Assembly: GCA_945873815.1 (NCBI GenBank)
Contig: CAMCEE010000012.1
Coordinates: forward strand, 1 to 56,308
DNA from: an uncultured Caryophanales bacterium
GTDB taxonomy: Bacteria > Bacillota_I > Bacilli_A > RFN20 > CAG-449
Length of the DNA: 56,308 bases
Direction: 5' to 3'
Below the pieces are notes generated by a model. It worked only from the letters and a program-made list of their open reading frames with translations, ran no database searches and was not told where the DNA came from. A program made the position numbers and the translations under genes. Positions 17,529 through 26,804 of this stretch are shown one piece after another (the stretch's first letter is position 1; each line of letters starts with the position of its first letter).

Positions 17529-18530
17529 GATCAATGAATTTTTACATTTCCCTGTATTAATATATTCGTCCATATTCTTTAATGATACTTCAATCATATC
17601 GATTAGTGCATTATTTGTTGAGGATGCAATATGAGGAGTGATCAATACTTTTGGATATAAATCGATAAGATCCTGATACAATGGATTTCCCATATGTTTA
17701 CTATCATCGAAATTCTTGAAGAATAAAGATTTTTCGTCTTCGATTACATCGAGTGCAATACCTGCGATATGATTATTTTTAATTGCTTTTATTGCTGATT
17801 GTAAATCAATAATCTCTCCACGCGCAACATTAACAATAATAGAATCTTTTTTCATTTTATTAATGAATTCTTCATTGATGAAGTGATCATTTTTACCTTT
17901 TATATATGCAAGATGAACAAGAATGATATCGGACGATTTAATAAATTCATCAAGTGAAACAAATTCTACATATTTTTTTGCTTCATCGGATTGATATATA
18001 TCATATCCAATTACCTTTGCTCCTAATCCCTTGCATAATTTAGCACTCGTAGTTCCTATTCTTCCACAACCTAGAATTCCTATAGTTGAACTTCGTATTT
18101 CACGAGAGAACATCTCGTTTGTGACTTTAAATTGACCTTTGCTAGTTAGATTTACAGTATACGCAGTGTTCCTTAGTAGCATTAGGGCAAGAGTAAGCGC
18201 AAGTTCTGACACGGAATTAGGAGAATAACCTGGAACAAAAGCGCATTCGATTCCAAAATCTTTACATGCTTTTAAGTCGACATGATTGTATCCTGCAGTT
18301 CTAGTTAAATAATACTTTAATCCATTTTCTGCAAGTTCTTTCATGCATTCATAATTCACAACACAATTTCCACGAACCATTACGATTTCATAGCCTAAAG
18401 CATCCTTATAGTTTTCTGAATTTAGGAATTCAGGTTTTAAAACTAATTGATATTTATATTTCTTTCCTAAATCTTCAAAATATGGTATTTCGTATTCTCT
18501 AACACCAAAACATATTATTTTTCTTTCCAT
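17523..18530 (-). CDS. D-2-hydroxyacid dehydrogenase (D-lactate dehydrogenase-like)
   Basis: 335 aa, NAD-dependent D-isomer-specific 2-hydroxyacid dehydrogenase. Motifs: RTAGYNHVDL (77-86), GCGRIG (154-159), D177 after the second strand (NAD preference), VARGE with catalytic R237, Glu near 264, catalytic H300 in TPHIASST. Most like LdhA/HdhD enzymes that reduce pyruvate or 2-ketoacids. GGAGGAG lies between the stop of the carrier gene and this start, 9 nt apart, so the two form an operon: transport and reduction/oxidation of a 2-hydroxy acid. The exact substrate is inferred. Confidence 0.92.
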   Translation of the reverse strand: MERKIICFGVREYEIPYFEDLGKKYKYQLVLKPEFLNSENYKDALGYEIVMVRGNCVVNYECMKELAENGLKYYLTRTAGYNHVDLKACKDFGIECAFVPGYSPNSVSELALTLALMLLRNTAYTVNLTSKGQFKVTNEMFSREIRSSTIGILGCGRIGTTSAKLCKGLGAKVIGYDIYQSDEAKKYVEFVSLDEFIKSSDIILVHLAYIKGKNDHFINEEFINKMKKDSIIVNVARGEIIDLQSAIKAIKNNHIAGIALDVIEDEKSLFFKNFDDSKHMGNPLYQDLIDLYPKVLITPHIASSTNNALIDMIEVSLKNMDEYINTGKCKNSLIK

Positions 18531-18539
18531 AAACTCCTC

Positions 18540-19658
18540 CTAGAAAAATAATCCAGAACTTTGAATTACTGTTAATATAATCATATAAATTGGAATAAAG
18601 ATAACTGCAACAAAGGTTGATATTAATGAACAACTTGATGCAAATGTGGATTCTTTATTTGAATTAATACAATAAGTTACTGCAACTGTTGCAGGTGGGA
18701 CAGCCCACATAATTGTTGTTGCTGCAACAGTATTAAATGTCACATTAATTCCTGGAATTAAATTAATAATAAATAAAATTAAAAGATTAATTAATGGTCC
18801 AATAATGATTTTTGTAAATGAATAAATCCAAACCATTTTATCACTTGCAGCTTCTTTAATTGAAACTTTTCCAAGCGTACATCCAATTGCAAACCATACA
18901 AGTGGAGAAGCTAAACTACCTAATAGCTTTATTGTTTGATATAGCCATGGGGCGGAAATAGAAATATTCCAAAATGCTCCAGTTTTATCGCTTATTGTTA
19001 CTACCCACCAATTAGATGGATCACTTGTATCTCCAACTAATTGAAACGACCATAATATGAATCCGATAAATGTTGCAATAATGATTGGATTAACGAAAAT
19101 CCTCTTTAAGATTTGTTTTATCTTTTCCCAATTGATATTATTCAAAATATTTGTCTCATTATCTTTTTCTCCACATATTGCATAATACGCATACGAATAT
19201 AAAAATACGCGATATGCAACATTGAACATACTTGAATCGTTATATGCAGATGGGAATACGGCTTGAATAAGTGGTTGACCAAAAAATGTAGTTGAGCCAA
19301 AAATGAATAATATTTCCATAACATTTCTTCGATTTTTATCTTTTATCCATATGAATAGCAATTTTGCAATGAGAATGAATAAGATATAGATGATAAATCC
19401 ATAGATAAACGAAAATAAAGCAGAAGTGAACGTTTCTTTGGTGATGCTTGTCATAAATGAACCAAATGCTAAACATGGTAAAGCGACAATCATAACAAAT
19501 TTAGTTAATATTTTTCCTGTGCCTTCTGGTAATGTTTTCATTTTTGTTAGTATAAAGCCTAATAAAATGATAAAAACGCTTTTGCATACTGCAATCCAAA
19601 GATCCATCGAAGATAGAGCTTTGATGATATTTGAACCGCCATCTGAAACTAAAAACAT
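18540..19658 (-). CDS. AEC-family carrier (malate/lactate permease-like)
   Basis: 372 aa, about ten membrane segments, auxin efflux carrier family. Typical features are GFILTKMKTLPEGTGKILTK near the N-terminus and a central PLVWFAIGC(T)LG. Bacterial AEC carriers move malate, malonate or other organic acids. It is followed by the hydroxyacid dehydrogenase and is divergent from a LysR regulator, the usual arrangement for an inducible organic-acid system. AAGGA precedes the start at proper distance. Confidence 0.9.
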   Translation of the reverse strand: MFLVSDGGSNIIKALSSMDLWIAVCKSVFIILLGFILTKMKTLPEGTGKILTKFVMIVALPCLAFGSFMTSITKETFTSALFSFIYGFIIYILFILIAKLLFIWIKDKNRRNVMEILFIFGSTTFFGQPLIQAVFPSAYNDSSMFNVAYRVFLYSYAYYAICGEKDNETNILNNINWEKIKQILKRIFVNPIIIATFIGFILWSFQLVGDTSDPSNWWVVTISDKTGAFWNISISAPWLYQTIKLLGSLASPLVWFAIGCTLGKVSIKEAASDKMVWIYSFTKIIIGPLINLLILFIINLIPGINVTFNTVAATTIMWAVPPATVAVTYCINSNKESTFASSCSLISTFVAVIFIPIYMIILTVIQSSGLFF

Positions 19659-19779
19659 ATATTTTTCCTTCTTTCGTCATTATTTTACTTATAGAGATTT
19701 ACGATTACAATATAAAGTAACTATAATTATTATATGTATTTTTGATATGTTTTATAGTTTTTTTCTATAGGAGGTTTGT

Positions 19780-20649
19780 ATGAACATTGAGTACTTAAAG
19801 AATTTTATTACGATAGTTCAATGTGGGACGATACTTAAAGCTAGTAAAATATTGTATATTTCTCAACCATCACTATCTAATCAAATCAAGGAATTAGAGA
19901 AAATATATAATTGTGAGTTGCTTGTTAGAGGAAGTAGAAGAATAACTCTTACTAGTTGTGGTGAAATTGTCTTTGAAAGAGCAAAACAAATTATCTCCCT
20001 ATATGATTCATCGATTCTGGAAGTAAAAGACTATAAGATATCTCGAAATGAAACATTGAGAATAGCTTTGCCTCCAACATTATATCAAGACTTAATACAT
20101 TATCATTTCTCATCTTTTTTTGAAAAATATCCTAATATTCGTTTGGAAGTATATGAAACTGTTGCAAGTGAAGCTCTTAAGTTATTGGATAATAATGTGG
20201 TGGAACTTGCACTTATTAATCCATCATTAATGAATCTTGAATTATATAATCATAAGGAATTAATGAAAGAATCATTTAAGGTTGTACTTCCAAATGATCA
20301 TGAACTACTTAAAAATGATTCGGTTTCATTAAATGATTTAAAGAATTATCAGATTGCGCTTCCTCGTAGTTATGTTGATTCGATTTTAGAACAAGCAAGA
20401 ATGAAGAACATCTCTTTATCTATTGATACTATTACTTCTTCAACAAGTGGAGCAATTGAGATCGCAAAAGAAAAGAATATACTTGCGATAGTACCACTCC
20501 CAGATAATGAGAGCCCAATCAATAAAAATTGTATTAAGAAACTTATACTTCCAAAATACAATGAGTTCTCGCGTAATATTCTTTGGAAGAAGGGGAGCAT
20601 ATTATCCAATGTATCACAAAAATTTCTAGATGAATGCGATGCAAAATAA
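19780..20649 (+). CDS. LysR-family transcriptional regulator
   Basis: 289 aa. The N-terminal winged HTH (residues 1-60, with ASKILYISQPSLSNQIKELE) and a periplasmic-binding-like effector domain are both of normal length. It is divergent from the AEC carrier/dehydrogenase operon across 121 nt, so it most likely controls that operon and itself, with an organic acid as effector (inference). TAGGAGG gives a strong ribosome site 6 nt before the ATG. Confidence 0.93.
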   Translation: MNIEYLKNFITIVQCGTILKASKILYISQPSLSNQIKELEKIYNCELLVRGSRRITLTSCGEIVFERAKQIISLYDSSILEVKDYKISRNETLRIALPPTLYQDLIHYHFSSFFEKYPNIRLEVYETVASEALKLLDNNVVELALINPSLMNLELYNHKELMKESFKVVLPNDHELLKNDSVSLNDLKNYQIALPRSYVDSILEQARMKNISLSIDTITSSTSGAIEIAKEKNILAIVPLPDNESPINKNCIKKLILPKYNEFSRNILWKKGSILSNVSQKFLDECDAK

Positions 20650-20670
20650 AAAAGTCATTGCTGACTTTTA
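20647..20670. terminator. Convergent terminator
   Basis: AAAAAAGTCA and TGACTTTT form a stem with a four-base loop (TTGC) between the LysR gene and the HPt gene; A and T tracts make it bidirectional. It overlaps the HPt stop codon. Confidence 0.8.
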
Positions 20671-21024
20671 AATATGCTTAGTGTATTCATCAATCGCAGA
20701 AATAACATTGTAATATTTATTTTTAACTTCACTTACTAATTGAGGATTAGGATCTTCATTTGCATTTCTTAATTCTTCAGTTAATTGTGATACAGAATGA
20801 CATAAATCGGTAAATGATAAATTCAAACATAAACCTTTTAATGTATGTGCTGAAAGAAATGCTTGCTTATAATCTTTTTTCTCAAGTGATTCATTCATTG
20901 TTGTAAAAGAAGTGTCTTTTGCAAATTTCAAAACAAATTTAGTGATTAGAACATCACTTGAAAAACGCGCAATTATATCTTTATAATCGCCATTTATCCT
21001 GTAATAAAGTTGCTCTAAAGTCAT
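20668..21024 (-). CDS. Stand-alone HPt phosphotransfer protein
   Basis: 118-aa helical protein with FLSAHTLKGLCLNL, the histidine-phosphotransfer signature; H60 is the phospho-accepting residue. HPt domains pass phosphate between a hybrid kinase and a response regulator. No kinase or regulator gene lies in this window, so its partners are elsewhere. AGGGGAGG precedes the start. Intact, normal size for a free HPt protein. Confidence 0.85.
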   Translation of the reverse strand: MTLEQLYYRINGDYKDIIARFSSDVLITKFVLKFAKDTSFTTMNESLEKKDYKQAFLSAHTLKGLCLNLSFTDLCHSVSQLTEELRNANEDPNPQLVSEVKNKYYNVISAIDEYTKHI

Positions 21025-21272
21025 AATAATTACCTCCCCTAAAGTAATTGAAATGAAAATAAATTTCGTTAAATTTAATTAACCATTGTCAGTGATTAAT
21101 ATTATTATATCTTAAAGAAATATAAAAATAAATATCGAATCTTTATAATTGTCGTTATTAGAAGCGTTATATGATAAAATCTTATTGTATATTATTATTT
21201 TATGATAATAAGTTATAGATGATTCTTTGATATAAAAAATCGTTTATAATAGTGAAATGAGTAGGTGGATTT

Positions 21273-22298
21273 ATGTTATTTTTTGTAAATGATTATGGTG
21301 AAGGAGCACATCCAAAGATTCTTGAAAATCTTAATAAATACAATTTCTATCAACAAATTGGATATGGAAATGATGATTTTTCGTCTTTAGCAAAAGAAAG
21401 AATTGCTAAAAAGTGTAAAGTGAATAAGGATGATGTTTATTTATTAATAGGTGGAACTTCAACTAATTCTATCGTCATCGATAGTTTAATTAAATCGTAT
21501 GAAGGAGTCATTAGTGTTTCTTCTGGTCATATAAATGTCCATGAAGCAGGAATTATAGAGGCTTTTGGTCATAAAGTTATTTCTCTAAATGGAAAAGAAG
21601 GAAAATTACAAGCAAATGTACTTGATAAATACTTGAAATCTACTTTTACTAATCCTTCTTTAGAGCATATGGTGATTCCTGGAATGGTTTATATTTCTTT
21701 TCCTACAGAATATGGTACATTATATTCAAAAAAGGAATTGGAAGAATTATCTACTGTTTGTCATAATTACAATATCCCATTATTTATTGATGGAGCTAGA
21801 TTAGGCTACGCCTTAGCATCTACTAAAAATGATGTTACTCTCGATGATTTAAAAGAATTTGCAGATGTATATTATATCGGTGGAACTAAAATTGGTGCTT
21901 TATGTGGAGAAGCGGTGGTGTTTACAAAAAACAATATGCCAAGCCATTTTACGACATGGGTGAAAAGACATGGTGGATTACTAGCTAAAGGAAGGTTGTT
22001 AGGTATTCAATTCGAAACTCTATTTGAAAACGATTTGTATTTCAATATTAGTAAAAATGCGATTAAATGTGCGGAAAAACTTAATAATGCAATGAAAGAA
22101 AAAGGGTATCGTTTCTTAATTGATTCTCCAACTAATCAACTTTTTCCAATCGTTTCGAAAGCTAAAATTAAAGAATTAAGTAAAAACGTTCTATTTGAGT
22201 TTTGGGAAGAATATGATGATGAACATGATGTTATTCGTTTTGTTACCAGTTGGGCAACAAAAGAAGAAGATGTCGATAAATTGATTTCACTATTATAA
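21273..22298 (+). CDS. Threonine aldolase-like PLP enzyme (beta-eliminating lyase fold)
   Basis: 341 aa, fold-type I PLP enzyme. H90 (VHEAG) and D173/R176 (IDGARLG) match cofactor-contacting positions in low-specificity threonine aldolases; K206 in GGTKIGALCGE is the Schiff-base lysine. Such enzymes split L-threonine or allo-threonine to glycine and acetaldehyde. GTAGGTGG precedes the start. The U32 gene begins 10 nt after its stop, so the two share an operon. Confidence 0.88.
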   Translation: MLFFVNDYGEGAHPKILENLNKYNFYQQIGYGNDDFSSLAKERIAKKCKVNKDDVYLLIGGTSTNSIVIDSLIKSYEGVISVSSGHINVHEAGIIEAFGHKVISLNGKEGKLQANVLDKYLKSTFTNPSLEHMVIPGMVYISFPTEYGTLYSKKELEELSTVCHNYNIPLFIDGARLGYALASTKNDVTLDDLKEFADVYYIGGTKIGALCGEAVVFTKNNMPSHFTTWVKRHGGLLAKGRLLGIQFETLFENDLYFNISKNAIKCAEKLNNAMKEKGYRFLIDSPTNQLFPIVSKAKIKELSKNVLFEFWEEYDDEHDVIRFVTSWATKEEDVDKLISLL

Positions 22299-22308
22299 TG
22301 GAGAATGT

Positions 22309-24627
22309 ATGCGTAAGATTGAATTATTATCACCTGCGGGAAGTAAAGAATCTTTCTATGCCGCGATTAATGCTGGAACTGATGCGATTTATCTAGGAGG
22401 TAAATTGTTTTCAGCTCGTGCATATGCTTCTAATTTTTCTAATGAAGAATTGAAAGAATTAATTATTTATGCTCATCTACGTAATGTAAAAGTGTATGTT
22501 ACAGTAAATACATTAGTTTTTGAAGAGGAGTTTTTTGAAGCAATTAAATTCATTGAGTTCTTATATAGGAATAATGTTGATGCAATTCTCTTACAAGATT
22601 TAGGATTAGCTTCATATATTCATAAGGTTTATCCCTCATTAGAGATTCATGCTTCTACTCAACTTAATTGCCATAATATTAGTGAAGCTAAAGCTTTAAT
22701 GAAATTAGGATTTAAAAGAATCGTTTTAGCAAGAGAGACTCCTTTACATTTAGTAAGAGAGATTAAGCGTTTAGGAGTAGAAGTGGAAGTTTTTGTTCAT
22801 GGTGCTTTGTGTGTCTCTTATAGTGGACAATGTCTAATGTCTTCCTTGATTGGAAATCGCTCTGGAAATCGTGGAAAATGTGCTCAACCTTGTAGGAATT
22901 ATATGATTTGCGAAGGAGATAATAGGAAATCAACTGAATTTGCTATTTCGATGAAAGATTTATGTACTATTGATCGGATTGGTGAACTAATTGAATGTGA
23001 AATAAATTCTTTGAAGATTGAAGGAAGAATGAAAAGGGAAGAATATGTTTATGAGGTGGTTTCTTCATATCGTCTTTCCATTGATGCATATATGAATGAG
23101 AAAAAGATCGATGTTGAAATCTTAAAGGAAAACATGAAAAAATTGTTTAATAGAGATTTTACTAAAGGGTTTATTTTTGATGAAAGTCGTACAAAAACGC
23201 TCAATCAAAAGACTTCTTCACATATTGGAACTCATTTAGGAAAAGTGATATCTAAATCTAAGAATTATGCTTTTATTCTTTTAGATGATGATGTGGAATT
23301 AAATGATGGCATACGTTTTAATAATAGAAAACAGATAGGTCAAGTAGTACAAAAGATGTTTGTTGATGGGATGAATGTGAATTCTGCTAAAAAGGGAGAT
23401 ACGATAAAATTACTTCTTCATAACAATGATATATTAGTTGGAGATGAAGTGATAAAAACTACCTCAAACAATCAATTAGAAGAAATTCATAATAAAATGA
23501 AAAGAATAAAAAAAGTAGGTATTTCATTATCTCTTTATGCATATTTATATAAGCCTTTAGTTTTAGAAGGTGAATGCAATGGAATTAAATTGAGTATTAC
23601 TTCTTCATATGTTGTTGAAGAAAGCAAAAATAATCTTGATATAGAAAAACTAAAATTACAAATGAATCGACTTGGTAATACGGTTTTTGAACTTTCTGAT
23701 TTTAAGTATTATGGAGATTGTAATTCTTTTATACCAAATAGTGTTTTAAATGAGATTAGAAGAAATCTACTTGAAGATATGGAAAAGAAAATCTATGCGT
23801 ATATTGAGGAAAAAAAGGTCATAAAAAACGAATATTATTCGCATATTCGCATTAATAATGAACCTTTTAAAATATATGCTCAAGTGGAAAATGAAGAACA
23901 ATTAGAGGTGTGTTTGAATTATCCTTACGATAAGATATTTATCAGAAATAAAGAGGTTTATAAGAAATATCAAGATGAAGAACGAATATTATACGTTTCG
24001 CCTCGAATTGATGAAAGTGAATGCGATTCATCAATCGATAAAGAGGTAATTTCATATCTTAAGATAATTGAAGGGAAAAATAATATTGCTTCTCCTTATA
24101 TGAATGTAACAAATTCATATGCTTTAGATTATCTTTTTGAAAATAATATAGAAGAGGTTGTTCTATCATATGAACTATCTAAAAATCATATAAAATCAAT
24201 GATTGAAGAATTCTATAAGAGACATAAAGTATTCCCAAATACTATTATGCCTTTATATGGATATATTGACTTAATGGTTATGAAATCCTGTCCAATTTCA
24301 TCAATGTATGGATTAAAAAATGATCATTGTTTATTATGTAAAAGAAATCATTACCATTTATCGGATCGAATGAAGGCAAAATTTGAAATGATTCATGATG
24401 AAAATTGTAACACGAGAATTCTAAATTCCTTACCTCTATACTTAATAGATTATCTTAATGAGATAAAAGAAATCGGTGTTTTAGGCGGAATTGTAGTTTT
24501 TACAAATGAAAAGGAAGCAGAAACAGATAATGTTTCTAATATTTTATTTAACAAAGTAGAAAATGATATCGAATTAGAATTTAATAAGAAATCTACTAGA
24601 GGTCATTACAAAAATAGTACGCAATAA
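22309..24627 (+). CDS. U32-family protein (RlhA/PrtC-like, with extra C-terminal domain)
   Basis: 772 aa. The family signature EVFVHGALCVSYSGQCLMS is intact, with Cys168, Cys175, Cys191 and Cys195 in SGQC...GKCAQPC, the likely iron-sulphur ligands. U32 proteins act in RNA hydroxylation (RlhA on 23S rRNA, TrhP on tRNA); older annotations call them collagenase-like proteases. The length and the region after residue 400 fit the long RlhA-type form with a DUF3656-like part. GGAG before the start; second gene after the aldolase. Confidence 0.88.
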   Translation: MRKIELLSPAGSKESFYAAINAGTDAIYLGGKLFSARAYASNFSNEELKELIIYAHLRNVKVYVTVNTLVFEEEFFEAIKFIEFLYRNNVDAILLQDLGLASYIHKVYPSLEIHASTQLNCHNISEAKALMKLGFKRIVLARETPLHLVREIKRLGVEVEVFVHGALCVSYSGQCLMSSLIGNRSGNRGKCAQPCRNYMICEGDNRKSTEFAISMKDLCTIDRIGELIECEINSLKIEGRMKREEYVYEVVSSYRLSIDAYMNEKKIDVEILKENMKKLFNRDFTKGFIFDESRTKTLNQKTSSHIGTHLGKVISKSKNYAFILLDDDVELNDGIRFNNRKQIGQVVQKMFVDGMNVNSAKKGDTIKLLLHNNDILVGDEVIKTTSNNQLEEIHNKMKRIKKVGISLSLYAYLYKPLVLEGECNGIKLSITSSYVVEESKNNLDIEKLKLQMNRLGNTVFELSDFKYYGDCNSFIPNSVLNEIRRNLLEDMEKKIYAYIEEKKVIKNEYYSHIRINNEPFKIYAQVENEEQLEVCLNYPYDKIFIRNKEVYKKYQDEERILYVSPRIDESECDSSIDKEVISYLKIIEGKNNIASPYMNVTNSYALDYLFENNIEEVVLSYELSKNHIKSMIEEFYKRHKVFPNTIMPLYGYIDLMVMKSCPISSMYGLKNDHCLLCKRNHYHLSDRMKAKFEMIHDENCNTRILNSLPLYLIDYLNEIKEIGVLGGIVVFTNEKEAETDNVSNILFNKVENDIELEFNKKSTRGHYKNSTQ

Positions 24628-24641
24628 AATATAGAAAAAAG

Positions 24642-24684
24642 CTTTATTATATAGATAAAATTGACTGATAATCCTATAATAAAG
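24642..24684 (+). promoter_or_regulatory. Inverted repeat over the aminopeptidase -10 region
   Basis: CTTTATTATA (24642-24651) and TATAATAAAG (24675-24684) are perfect 10-bp inverted repeats; the right arm contains a TATAAT box 22 nt before the M18 gene. It could be an operator, or a weak terminator of the U32 gene. Confidence 0.45.
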
Positions 24685-24705
24685 ACATAAAAAAGGAGTG
24701 ATAGT

Positions 24706-26073
24706 ATGTATTCAAAAAATGTATGGAAAACTTATTCTAATGATGAATTAGAGAAAGTAATGAGTTTTGCAGAAGGTTATAAAAAATTTATTACACAAGG
24801 AAAAACTGAACGTGAATGCGTTAGATTAGCAGTTAAAGAAGCTGAAGAAAATGGCTATAAAAATCTCGATGAATGTTCAACATTAAAAGTTGGAGATAAG
24901 GTATATGCAACAAATAAAGGTAAGAATTTTGCCGCATTTGTTATCGGAAGTGAAGGAATTGAACAAGGATTAAGAGTTTTAGGAGCTCATATTGATTCAC
25001 CTCGTCTTGATATCAAACAAAATCCATTATATGAGAAAAATGAATTCGCTCTTCTTGATACTCATTATTATGGTGGAATCAAGAAATATCAATGGGTTAC
25101 TATTCCATTAGCATTATATGGAGTAGTATGTAAGAAAGATGGAACTGTAGTCAATATTTCAATTGGTGATAATGAAGGAGATCCAGTTGTTGGTATTTCT
25201 GATTTACTTATCCATTTAGCTGGTGATCAAATGCAAAAGAATGCTGCAAGAGTTATCGAAGGCGAGGATCTTGATTTAACAATTGGCTCACAAGTTATTA
25301 AAGATGGAGATAAAGAAACAGTTAAAGGAAATATTTTAAATCTATTAAAAGAAAAATATGGAATTGAAGAAGAGGATTTTTTATCCGCAGAAATTGAGGT
25401 CGTTCCAGCAGGACCTGCAAGAGATTATGGTTTAGATAGATCAATGGTTGCAGGTTATGGACACGATGATAGAGTTTGTGCATATTCTTCTTTCCAAGCT
25501 CTTTTAAGTGCTGGAGAATGTAAGTACACAACATGTGCAGTTCTTGTCGATAAAGAAGAAGTTGGATCAATCGGTGCAACTGGTGCACAATCGAAATGGT
25601 TTGAAAATGTTATTGCTGAATTATTGGATAAAACAGGATCTTATAACGATTTAAAATTAAGACGTGCTTTATCTAATACAAAAATGTTATCAAGCGACGT
25701 TTCAGCAGGATTCGATCCTTTATATGCTGGAGTAAACGAAGCTAAGAACTCTGCTTATCTTGGAAGAGGAATTTGCTTCAATAAATATACTGGTTCTAGA
25801 GGAAAATCTGGATGCAATGATTGTATGCCTGAATATTTTGCAGAAGTAAGACGTGTAATGGATGAAGGTGATATTCATTTCCAAACTTCAGAACTTGGTA
25901 GAGTAGATCAAGGTGGAGGAGGAACTATTGCTTATATCCTTGGTAATTATAATATGAACGTCGTTGATGCAGGTATTGCAGTATTAAATATGCACGCTCC
26001 AATGGAAATCATTTCAAAAGCTGATTTATATGAAGCATATAAAGCATATACTGCTTTCTTAAAGAATATCTAA
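24706..26073 (+). CDS. M18-family aminopeptidase
   Basis: 455 aa dinuclear zinc aminopeptidase. Ligand motifs are visible in order: GAHIDSPRLD (His/Asp), KEEVGSIG (catalytic Glu and ligand Glu), SSDVSAGFDP (Asp) and LNMHAPMEI (final His). The family removes N-terminal, often acidic, residues from peptides in the cytoplasm. Normal length. AAAAGGAGTG gives the ribosome site. The nitroreductase starts 2 nt after its stop, so they are co-transcribed. Confidence 0.94.
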   Translation: MYSKNVWKTYSNDELEKVMSFAEGYKKFITQGKTERECVRLAVKEAEENGYKNLDECSTLKVGDKVYATNKGKNFAAFVIGSEGIEQGLRVLGAHIDSPRLDIKQNPLYEKNEFALLDTHYYGGIKKYQWVTIPLALYGVVCKKDGTVVNISIGDNEGDPVVGISDLLIHLAGDQMQKNAARVIEGEDLDLTIGSQVIKDGDKETVKGNILNLLKEKYGIEEEDFLSAEIEVVPAGPARDYGLDRSMVAGYGHDDRVCAYSSFQALLSAGECKYTTCAVLVDKEEVGSIGATGAQSKWFENVIAELLDKTGSYNDLKLRRALSNTKMLSSDVSAGFDPLYAGVNEAKNSAYLGRGICFNKYTGSRGKSGCNDCMPEYFAEVRRVMDEGDIHFQTSELGRVDQGGGGTIAYILGNYNMNVVDAGIAVLNMHAPMEIISKADLYEAYKAYTAFLKNI

Positions 26074-26074
26074 T

Positions 26075-26581
26075 ATGAATGTTATTGAAGCGATATTAAA
26101 ACGTAGAAGTATTCGTAAGTTCTCTAAAGAAAAAGTAAGTGATGAGATAATAAATAAGCTACTAGAAGCAGCAATGGCTGCTCCTAGCGCTTGCAATAAA
26201 ACTCCATGGGAATTCTATGTAGTAAAAAGCGATGAAATGAATCGTAAATTGGAAGATCCTCAATATTTCCGTACATATGAATCACCATTAAAAATCGTTG
26301 TATGCGGTAATAAAAACGACTTTATGGCAAATGATAGAGAAGAATTTTGGGTTCAAGATTGTTCTTCTGCAATTGAAAACATTTTACTATCTGCATTGGA
26401 ATATGGGTTAGGAACTTGTTGGTGTGGAGTTTATCCAGTAAATGATAGAACTAAAGCATGTAAAAGTGTGATTGGACTAGATGATAACATAATTCCATTA
26501 GGCATAATATTAGTCGGGTATCCATTAGAAGATAAAGAAGCTCGTACGCAATACGAAAAAAATAGAATTCATATAATTTAA
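26075..26581 (+). CDS. Nitroreductase-family flavoprotein
   Basis: 168 aa FMN-dependent oxidoreductase. RRSIRKF (residues 10-16) is the FMN-phosphate-binding start of the family, followed by AAPSACNKTPWEF and, in the C-terminal half, GLGTCWCG. Several cysteines near 98-118 are noteworthy. Substrate unknown. Co-transcribed with the aminopeptidase (2-nt gap). Confidence 0.92.
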   Translation: MNVIEAILKRRSIRKFSKEKVSDEIINKLLEAAMAAPSACNKTPWEFYVVKSDEMNRKLEDPQYFRTYESPLKIVVCGNKNDFMANDREEFWVQDCSSAIENILLSALEYGLGTCWCGVYPVNDRTKACKSVIGLDDNIIPLGIILVGYPLEDKEARTQYEKNRIHII

Positions 26582-26625
26582 TGATTGAAATATGCTATTT
26601 TATTATTTATAATAAGATAGCGCTT

Positions 26626-26702
26626 GGTCAATTGGAGAAGCGGCTTAACTCAGTGCCCTCTCAAGGCACCATTCACGGGTTCGAATCCCGTATTGATCAC
26701 CA
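26626..26702 (+). tRNA. tRNA-Glu (CTC), CCA encoded
   Basis: Acceptor GGTCAAT/ATTGATC with one G-T pair, D stem GAG/CTC, anticodon stem GTGCC/GGCAC with loop CTCTCAA (anticodon CTC), T arm ACGGG-TTCGAAT-CCCGT, A73 and genomic CCA. The CTC anticodon reads only GAG, so a TTC isoacceptor must be elsewhere. Confidence 0.9.
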
Positions 26703-26716
26703 TTTTTGAAAATTTG

Positions 26717-26747
26717 ACTCGTTATATAAGTGGTAACGAGTTTTTTT
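26717..26747 (+). terminator. Terminator of tRNA-Glu
   Basis: ACTCGTTA pairs with TAACGAGT across a 9-nt loop, then seven T. It lies 14 nt after the tRNA and just upstream of the Fic-fusion promoter. Confidence 0.85.
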
Positions 26748-26767
26748 ATTCAGTTGTACTCAATTTG

Positions 26768-26804
26768 TGGACAACTGAAAAGACTATGTTATAATTTAAG
26801 TATG
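26768..26804 (+). promoter_or_regulatory. Promoter giving a leaderless Fic-fusion mRNA
   Basis: TGGACA (26768-26773), 16-nt spacer, TATAAT (26790-26795), then only six bases to the ATG at 26802. Transcription normally starts about seven bases after the -10, so the message should begin at or beside the start codon, with no ribosome site. Confidence 0.65.
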
